Assembly: GCF_030052815.1 (NCBI RefSeq)
Contig: NC_079498.1
Span: 89,510,273 to 89,574,272 of the forward strand
Source: Hevea brasiliensis
Taxonomy: Eukaryota; Streptophyta; Magnoliopsida; Malpighiales; Euphorbiaceae
Length of the DNA: 64,000 nt
Direction of reading: 5' to 3'
Every line of letters begins with the position of its first letter. Positions within the stretch are counted from its first letter, which is position 1. Positions 56,546 to 64,000 of the stretch are shown piece after piece. The position numbers were made by a program, and so were the translations under genes. The notes beneath the pieces were generated by a model, which saw only the letters and a list, made by a program, of their open reading frames with translations, was not told the origin of the DNA and did no database searches.

Positions 56546-56784
56546 ATTCTTATTGCATTGGTTATTTTCTGATCTCTAGTAACTGTGTTCGATCTGATCT
56601 CTTCAATCACATTCATCCGACCAATCTTTATGATTTGGGGCTATTGGCTATCCATGATCGATCTCCCGTTAGCCGATCTCATTTGTCCGATCTCTTTACC
56701 ATGCTTCTAGATTTTTCTGTATGGTCAGACCCCGCTAACCAATGCGTCACCTAGGGTCTTGTGAGCATTTAATGCTCGGACGAG

Positions 56785-56792
56785 TATAAATA
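56785..56792 (+). promoter_or_regulatory. TATA box of the second antisense gene
   Basis: TATAAATA in GAGTATAAATAGGAGG, about 155 bp before the start-codon position of the gene at 56946. It mirrors the TATA box at 9176-9182 of the first antisense gene. Confidence 0.65.
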
Positions 56793-56945
56793 GGAGGAAG
56801 TAAGGTCATTTGCCACTTATGCCATTTTCTGACTTCCTAATGATTCAAACGCTCTCTCTTGTGTTCTAAAGTTTTCCGGCATTGATTTATACTCCGATAA
56901 GAGTTTCAATCTTTTACTGATCAATTTTATCCCATTTTTTTTAAA

Positions 56946-57698
56946 ATAAGCAGTACTGAAGGTCAGAGAGTTGTGAGCCCTCCCTCCATTCACATTTCAT
57001 GGACCTCGGAGGAAGTTGATGCAGTCGGACCAAGTGGGCATTCTAAACCCATGACAACTCTCAGGTCAAGCATCTAAACCAAAACAAGCATCGACTTCGA
57101 GAAAGGAGAACCTGTTGATGGATGAATTGCCATCGATTCTCGGGATTGCCGAACTCTAGTCTATCAGCCAAGAGTACAACCTTCTGATCGATTCTTTTGA
57201 GCTTTTAAGATGCCATGGCAATCTTCAGGCTGATCATTTCTTCGACAAGATCGACTCGATCATGATGTCTGAAGAGTAGTTAAACGCTGAGCTCTGATTT
57301 CTCCTTGACGGGTTTTATAGAGCCTTTTTGAAATTCCACTACATTTGTGTAGCTCAGGTCCGCTTGAATTCTTAGCGGACCTTGGTAGCCTTTAGGGATC
57401 TTTATTGAGCTAAAAGGCTAGAGCCCATGGTAAAGGTATTCGCTGAATTACATCGGCTCGCTCGACGAAAGGACAATGAGTACTGGTTTTTCTAAGCCAA
57501 GCCGAACTGTGGGCTCTTTACCAATCTCCCTTCTTCACTGAACAATTGGAAAGATCAGTTTTTCATACTGAGGAGCAAAGATCCAAATGGCTTTGAAGGC
57601 ATTCCTCGTAGCTGGTAATATTTAGTCCCTAAGGTACCGAAGAAGATCGCCTTAAATAAAGACAAGATCGCCATGGTAGATGAATTGAAGAATCAGGC
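56946..57698 (+). pseudogene. Second Tat antisense ORF, N-terminal part
   Basis: The start codon appears mutated to ATA at 56946 (ATA AGC AGT ACT GAA), followed by VVSPPSIHISWTSEEVD. A frameshift occurs before 57109. Then LLMDELPSILGIAEL, GFYRAFLKFHYICVAQVRLN, NCGLFTNLPSSLNNWKDQFF and GFEGIPRSW follow, interrupted by several stops. LFTNLPSS..NWKDQFF parallels GLFTGL and KDRFFFV of the minus-strand gene at 8055-8988, so both belong to the Tat accessory family related to Transposase_28. The frame is cut at 57698 by a solo LTR and resumes at 60895. Confidence 0.75.
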
Positions 57699-60600
57699 TG
57701 TAACACCCTCCCTGTAGCAATTTCGTACATTCTACTGTTTCGTTGACCGGTGCCGGTCCGGATAGCTAGAATGTCTGAAAAAATATTTAAACTAAAGTGA
57801 GAAACCATAATTAACTCAAATATTAATAAGAAAAATTTAGGAAAAATTTTAGAAATAAAATACAACCAAGTTAAATTAGTCGGTGCCCTAGCGATGGGTA
57901 ACCTAGTGAGAAGTTGCGGTTCTCACAACTAGGAGCCCTAGACCCGAGGGAAAATTCATAAAATAATTTTTGAGACTCCAGAGAAGGGTCATTGAGGTTT
58001 CTATAGCATTAGAATGCCAAGAAAATGCTTAGAAAAAATTTTCAATTGGCACAGACAATTTTGGTATGTTAAGCCAAACGGATGGCATTTTGATCATTTA
58101 GCCTTCGGAGGTGATTTTTGGCCGACTTGTCCAGTTAAGTAATTAATTATTATGACATAAAATATGAATAAATATTACTACAAATTAAATTAAAATTCAG
58201 TAGAAAAGAAAAAAAAAAGAAAATGAATTAAATAAGAAATTATAACATTACATGATGTCATTAGTGTGCCTCCACCCAATCACATGGTGACACATGGCTA
58301 TAACTCACTTAAAATGAGTTAAATGGGCAGAAATGAAAGAAACAAGTCAGATTTCTTTTTCCTTTCTTCTTCCATCCGTAGCTATCCTAACCCTTACCAC
58401 CATTAAAGCTTATCCAAGCTTCATAACCCACCCAAATCTCACTTGAAACCTAAGTCCACTTCAATAAAATTTGTCTCTACATCTTGAGCAAGTGTTTAGC
58501 TGCCAAGAAAGCCGAAGAAAGTGAAGGAATTTTGAGTGGAAAAATTCTGCTCAAAAGGTTAATGACCAATCTCTCTTCCTTTCTTTCAATATATGTTTAA
58601 GGACTTGATTGAGCTTAAAAAATTGCAAGGAATTGGAAAGAAAACTATAAGTATGCACTCTTCAAAATTTTAGCAGCCTTAGAGTATGTTAGGATTTCAT
58701 TGATTAGATTAATTTATAATTTTCCATGGCTGCCATTGAATAGGAATTAGATGTCTTAATTCATTGCTTGCATGTATATGAAGAATTGAAGTTAATGGAG
58801 TTAGGGTTTGGGCAAAACCTAGGGTTTTGCTCATGTGTTGGTGAATGAAAGTTTAAATGGTCAATTAGTGACCATTTGGCTATGTATGATGAGGAAATGA
58901 AGTGAGTTGAGGCTTGGCAATTGAGTGTGGGTGAGCTGCCTTGGCTGACCTGCAGGACAGAGCATGAGTCCAGCAGGTTTAGGCAGCAATAACTGGAGTT
59001 GTAGAGGTTCAATTGGTGCAAGGCCAATTGGACATGAAACTAGACACATAATGGCACAATTTTGGTGGTGAAACCTTGCCTAGAAAACTAAACCAATTTA
59101 ACCTAAAAATTGCCCTAATCTGGGTGACCTGCATTCTGCCTGGGCAAAATGACTAAATAAACAGTGTTTATTCATTTGGTCATAACTCAGTGTAGAAAGG
59201 TCCAATTGACCTAAAATTTTACCAGAAGAAAGCTGAGACATAGACCTTCATGAGGAACACAAATCCAAATTTTGACCATAATCTAGTTAAATTGCCAACC
59301 AAACTTAGGTTACCAAATCTGGCAGAACTAGTTTTGCCCAGAATTTTGGATTCTGTCCAATCCGGCCAGTTATGGTGTTTAGGCCATAACTTGAGCTACA
59401 AAAATCCAAATGGAGTGATTCAAAAAAGGAAATATAACTAGACAAAATAAGGAACAACTTTCATGAAGACAATTTTGCCAAATTCCTACTGTAAAAATGA
59501 CCAATGGAACAGTAAACACAAGGCTTGAAATCTGAAAATTTTGAACAACTAGCACTAAGCTTAGAAATGGTATTGGCAACCAATAACAACAATTTTAGAA
59601 TGCAAAATGTGGTATGTTGGGAGTATTAGAGCCAATGTACGTATTGTCCATGCAAAAGTCAACATTTTAGTTGACTAATGAAATGAATAGTAATACCTAA
59701 ACTTAAATTTCAAGAATTGTAAAGTTTAAAAGTGTAACATGCCCTAGTACACCTAGCAAGATTGGTTTGGATAGGTTGGCATGCCAATAGGGTTCGATTA
59801 GCGATCGCACATGGCATTATGCCATTCTGTGATTTCATGGCTTTTAGCCATTCCGACATTGTGTTGAGACTTGGCCTTATGCTTAATGTTATTATAGCTT
59901 ATTAGTCGTTCTGTTGCACACTGGGAGACACACATGTGACCGATGGTGTGACGGCCTGAGGTACTTGATACCCAGTGCCAGTTTACCCATTTATCCAGTC
60001 CAGTCATCCAATATAGGTTACTTGGGCAACCAAAAATGAAAGTTGATAAATTTAATGAAATAATGAATATAACAAGTACTAAATAAATAAGACTACCAAT
60101 AATTATCAAAAATTTGTCTGCATGAGACATCAATACACTCACTGCATATTTAATTTTTTTTATTAGTTCTTTTTATTTTATTATTAGCACCACTAAGCAT
60201 TATTGCTTAGCGTGTCGCTTTTTGCCACGTGTAGGTTCTGGAGAGACAGACAGAGAGCCCAGCAGACCGCAAACTGGGTGAGGTCACAGATTTGCCTAAT
60301 GTCAGAGTCACCTCTCATCTACAGTGCATCAGTGGTAGGACCTTTAGGTCCCTTTTGAAATTATGTTTTTGCATTTTATAATAGGTAGTAGTTTGTTTTG
60401 TAAATTATGAACTCAAGTAAATAGTAAATTTATGTAATCATATGTTGATGTACATATTTTGAAGAATTTTGTTAATTAATATAATTTGAGAATATCTTCA
60501 TGAAATTTTAGTTGATTTTGAATTTGAATGAAATTGTGGATTAATGTTGAGAACTTGAAATGATTGCCAATGTTGAGACCATGTTGATGGTTATTGGAGT

Positions 60601-60894
60601 TTGAGAATGATTGGAAATGAATATTGGAAGTGTTTTTCACAGGTTCCGAAGAACAGTTTTCTCCATTTTTAGCCGGTACTTTACCGAATTTTTTATAAAA
60701 TTTTTGAAACCTCAAATAAATTATAATTTCAATAAATGACTTAAATGAATTATATTTCATAAATTGTACTTCATAACTATGAAAAAAATAAATTAGGAAG
60801 AATAAAAAAAAAGATTGAATTAAAATAGGGTGTTCTAGTACACTGCGTGACATATCTTGCTCGGCTACACTGTAAACGGGTAAGGGGTGTCACA
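57699..60894 (+). mobile_element. Del/Tekay-like solo LTR with perfect target duplication
   Basis: 3,196 bp, starting TGTAACACCC and ending GGGGTGTCACA. Perfect five-base duplications CAGGC flank it (57694-57698 and 60895-60899). No internal domains. Homologous to 1480-5772. The duplication shows one clean insertion followed by LTR-LTR recombination. Removing the LTR and one CAGGC leaves the host reading frame in phase. Confidence 0.95.
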
Positions 60895-61999
60895 CAGGCA
60901 TTTGTTCATAAATTTTCCTATCTAGATGCGGTTATGGCCGAGCTAAAGTTTTTGATGATGCGGGTGATCGCCCATGAGGATTATGAGCTGCAACTCTCTG
61001 ACCTCGGCCCTGGGATCGGTATAATCTATATCCTTGATCTGTCAATCTTAGCGAACTCACTAACTTGTTTTATGTGCAGGTATGGAGGGAGGCGAGGCTT
61101 CAAAAGAGAACCGTAAGAGAAAAAGAGAGCTCTCTCGTAAGGTTCGAGAAATGAAAGCTGCTGCTACTGCTGCCCAGACACTGAGATGGGACTTGGTGGA
61201 AATACCGAGCTCTCCGTTTCAACCTCTACAGCCGCCGACCTTAGAGATAGGAGTCCCCGTTCTAGTGCCACCAGCTCCTTCAGCTAATCCTCCTCCACTT
61301 CCTCCGGTCTCTTCAAGTGCAGAAGGAGGGTCTTCTGGATAGGTCATTCGGCCTCTCTCTCAGGTGCTCAAGTCCTTATTCACTCTCTAGAGCGAAATCG
61401 CTCAGTTCGGGGAAATCGCGAGCTAGCTAAAGTCCTTGGCGCCACCATTTTCTTTTCAAGAAGATCGAATTCGGCTGGCCCAAGATAGCATTGATGATCT
61501 TCTAACTCAGACGATGAGCTTAGGTTTGGAGGCTGTTGCAAACTAGCATGTGATCAGAGAGAAGGCCCATCTCTTGAGACAAGAAATTATGAAAGCGGTT
61601 TAGGACGCAGCAGCCACCAAAGCCCAACTCTCAACGACTAATGATCATATTGTCAAGTTAGAAGATCGGGCTAAGTCTTACGAAGGAAGGATAGTCAAAC
61701 TAAAGTGGGAAGTTGAAGATGCTCGGGTAAGCTGATCTATCGATCTTGCCGAATTTAATGAGAAGATCAAAGTGAAGGAAGAAAAGGCTTTAGCGAGAGA
61801 GGCCGATGCCTGTGTGAACGCCCATAGCGATCTTCTTATCGAACTGGTGAAGCGCTATCCTGGGGAGGACTTCACCTGGATGGAGGAGCTCGCCCCAGGG
61901 GTTAAGGATGAGAGTGAGGGAGAGCCTGAGAGAGAGGAAGGGGAAAATGTTGAGGTTGTAACTGAAGAGCAGGTTAAGGGAGACCCTCCTGCCAAATAA
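60895..61999 (+). pseudogene. Second Tat antisense ORF, C-terminal part
   Basis: It resumes in the same phase after the solo LTR: AFVHKFSYLDAVMAELKF, then EDYELQLSDLG. A possible 61-bp intron follows (GT at 61019, AG at 61079). A new frame begins MEGGEASKENRKRKRELSRK, then a Pro-rich linker (VPPAPSANPPPLPPVSSS), then a charged, probably coiled-coil stretch (HIVKLEDRAKSYEGRIVKLK) and a conserved end, RYPGEDFTWMEEL, with an acidic tail and a TAA at 61997-61999. Stops occur at about 61340 and later. The conserved end matches HYLGDDFSWVDTL of the first antisense gene. Confidence 0.8.
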
Positions 62000-62640
62000 T
62001 TTTGTATCTATTTTATCCTTTGAAATGAATGAAGTTGTTTTGTGACCAATCATGGATGAGATCGAAAAATATCAAACTAAGTCTGCATGAGTAAAGTTGA
62101 AAGTAGAACATAAAACATGGGATCAATTAAAACATAAACCCACTTAAAAGAGATCGGAAAATCATTGCTTATGAGCACGAGATCGGATGACTTTGTGACA
62201 ATCGATTGAAACTTCGAAACTTTTGGAGTGATTTGTAAAATGGTAAAAAATTTGAAAAAATGGCTTGAAATTGGGTTATAATTGAAATAACTTACTAGAA
62301 TCCAGACAATTATTTAGAGATCAGATGAAACATTAACCTAATCAAATATTTTGAGCAAAACACTTGGTCTTCGAAATTGATTAAAAATTTGGAACTTCAG
62401 ACATGGAGAGATCGGAGGATATGACCCGATGTTTTGAAGATTGACCAAAACAGATCGAATAGACAGAGAGATCGGAAAACATGCATTTTACTCATGAGAT
62501 CGAATGAACTCAGAATTTATCATTCATCGGAAGATGACTTTGAGGTCAATAATAGAGATCGAGTAAAACGTTCATAAAGGAGATCAGTCGAAAAGAGATC
62601 CTACGAGCTGTGACTTCGGAGATCGGCCAAAATATGCTGT
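62000..62640 (-). mobile_element. Flank of the second antisense gene, GAGATCGG-rich
   Basis: CCTTTGAAATGAATGAAG soon after the stop resembles plant 3' ends. From 62150 to 62630 GAGATCGG, AGATCGAA and GAGATCAG words recur about ten times with irregular spacing. On the Tat sense strand (minus) they read CCGATCTC. This position corresponds to the Tat 3' UTR between pol and the antisense gene, which in the first element carries the 49-bp array. Confidence 0.5.
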
Positions 62641-63174
62641 CTACACACATATATATAATTTAGGATTAAGTATATTAATTTATATATATAAAGCAGGAAG
62701 CTACTTCCAATGGGCTAGCACGGGGCATTCTTTTTCATGACATTGCTACGTGACATTCACTATTGTATTGCCATATGGCATTTTCCATAAAAAAAATTTA
62801 GCTTACTAAGTAATTATCATCTTTCTATATTAATTTAATTCTCTTTTATTTTTCACAAGGGAGTAATCATTATCTTTCTATATTAATTTGATTCTCTTTT
62901 ATTTTTCCCAAGGGCTAACGCGTGGCATTCTCCATGGTATTACCATACGACATTCTCATAAAAAGTTTACTTCACTTAGTAATTATTATCTTTTTATATT
63001 AATTTAATTCTCTTTTATTTTTCTTTTAAGTATTATTATTGTCATTATTATCTAATTTTATTTTTTTATAATTTAAATGATTATTTTCTTTAACAATTAA
63101 TTATCAAAACTCAAAGTTTTTATAATTAAATTTGTCATTTACAAATTATTATATTACTTTTTTAATGAAAGATA

Positions 63175-63178
<4 letters not shown>
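62641..63178. repeat. AT-rich DNA with three copies of a 39-bp block
   Basis: TTATCTTTCTATATTAATTT followed by RATTCTCTTTTATTTTTC occurs at about 62816, 62870 and 62987. The second and third are accompanied by GGGCTARCRCGxGGCATTC at 62702 and 62910. No gene. Confidence 0.65.

Positions 63179-63247
<69 letters not shown>
63179..63247. repeat. (AT)n microsatellite
   Basis: About 69 bp of alternating A and T with one break (TTTAT) near 63210. Confidence 0.95.
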
Positions 63248-63250
<3 letters not shown>

Positions 63251-63793
63251 GCAGGTTTTTCTGATATTGCCAAAAAAATTATGAGATTATGCTAAGTGAA
63301 AATTTATTTATAAATATAATTTATTTAATTTCATTAAATTTTCTTTATTTTTTTATTAATTACTTATTTAATTGCTTTAAATTACAATTAAATTATTAAT
63401 TCTCTAATTATGTATATATATAAGTTACAAATTATGTAATAGTAACCCTTTTGATACTATAATAAGTAGTCATTATTATAAAGTAAGATGTAATATATTA
63501 ACATATATTAATTATATATATTTATATCTATATTATATGTAAATAAATTTTTACTATTTTCATTATAAAATCTCGGCTAAAAAGTTTGAGAGAAAAAAAA
63601 AGTAATAAAAATAAAGTATCATAATAATTAATAAAAAAAAATTATATATTAAAATTAAAAATATATATAAATTAAAATTATTAGTAGCCATGTGCATTAT
63701 CACGGATAATTTTTTACTTATATAATATAATAATGCACTTATAATTAAGAATTACAAGATGATTTAATGTATTTATAACCAAAATTATTAAGA

Positions 63794-63796
<3 letters not shown>
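63248..63796. other. AT-rich intergenic DNA, nothing recognised
   Basis: No supportable gene or transposon end. GCCATGTGCATTATCACGGA at about 63688 resembles short CACGG-containing ends seen in some plant repeats, without a partner. Confidence 0.5.
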
Positions 63797-63848
<52 letters not shown>

Positions 63849-63864
63849 CATCATCATCATCATC
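63797..63864 (+). repeat. (AAT)n-(ATC)n compound microsatellite
   Basis: About 17 AAT units run into five ATC units. Confidence 0.95.
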
Positions 63865-64000
63865 TTAATTGCATATATATATATAATTATATCAAAAGTG
63901 TATAATATATCTAAAAAAATCATAGAAAAATATATGCGCAAAATCAGTTATCTTTTCCTGTTAAAAAAAAAAAAAGCTATCTAGTTAGTGAAATTCTTGT

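Noticed and set aside
58761..60853. Several minus-strand frames of 60-125 codons
   Set aside because: They lie inside the Del-like solo LTR, are not preserved in its relative at 1480-5772, and have no domains.
63714..63941. Minus-strand frame rich in Ile
   Set aside because: Translation of an (AAT)n microsatellite.

Overview
This window is plant nuclear DNA: a repeat-dominated, AT-rich intergenic region made almost entirely of decayed LTR retrotransposons inserted into one another, with MITEs, microsatellites and tandem arrays in the gaps. I find no convincing host protein-coding gene, tRNA or rRNA gene. Plant Ty1/copia elements with iMet-type primer sites, an Athila-type Ty3/gypsy element with a tRNA-Asp-type primer site, Tat/Ogre-type elements with antisense genes, and Del/Tekay-like long LTRs together point to a flowering plant. 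A woody eudicot such as a member of the Euphorbiaceae would fit, but the sequence does not prove it.

Layout, left to right. 1-9940 holds the 3' half of a plus-strand Tat-type element: the end of pol (295-808), a 49-bp tandem array in its 3' UTR (840-1285), an antisense gene on the minus strand (8988 down to 6005) with its own TATA box, a polypurine tract and an LTR (9400-9924). That body is split by a Del-like solo LTR (1480-5772) and an Athila-like solo LTR (6579 to about 8040). 9961-16822 is AT-rich DNA with an (ATT)34 microsatellite, two MITEs, a 268-bp duplication and a small non-autonomous LTR element (14764-16628). 16823-21692 is a nearly complete but dead Ty1/copia element. 21693-25953 carries MITE and CACTA remnants and a 307-bp tandem array.

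25954-39097 is a Tat/Ogre element lying against the array. A second, internally deleted copia element (26371-28494) sits in its 5' LTR, and its own reverse-transcriptase core is missing. An Athila element on the minus strand (39105-50568) sits in its 3' LTR; it has gag, protease, RT, RNase H, integrase and an ATHILA ORF-1-like gene, all frameshifted. A deletion appears to have removed the right end of the Athila 5' LTR together with the end of the Tat 3' LTR. 50569-52900 is AT-rich filler.

52910-62640 looks like part of another Tat-type element in minus orientation. It has a U5-like LTR end, 146-bp repeats, an unrecognised TATA-led stretch, and a second antisense gene on the plus strand (56946-61999) interrupted by a Del-like solo LTR with perfect 5-bp target duplications. 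62641-64000 is AT-rich with microsatellites.

The most interesting points are the two independent Tat antisense genes with their own promoters, the solo LTR that split one of them without shifting its frame, the insertion history readable from sister LTRs, the 307-bp array with dispersed relatives, and the clustered ACACGG/CCGTGT palindromes of the Athila family.
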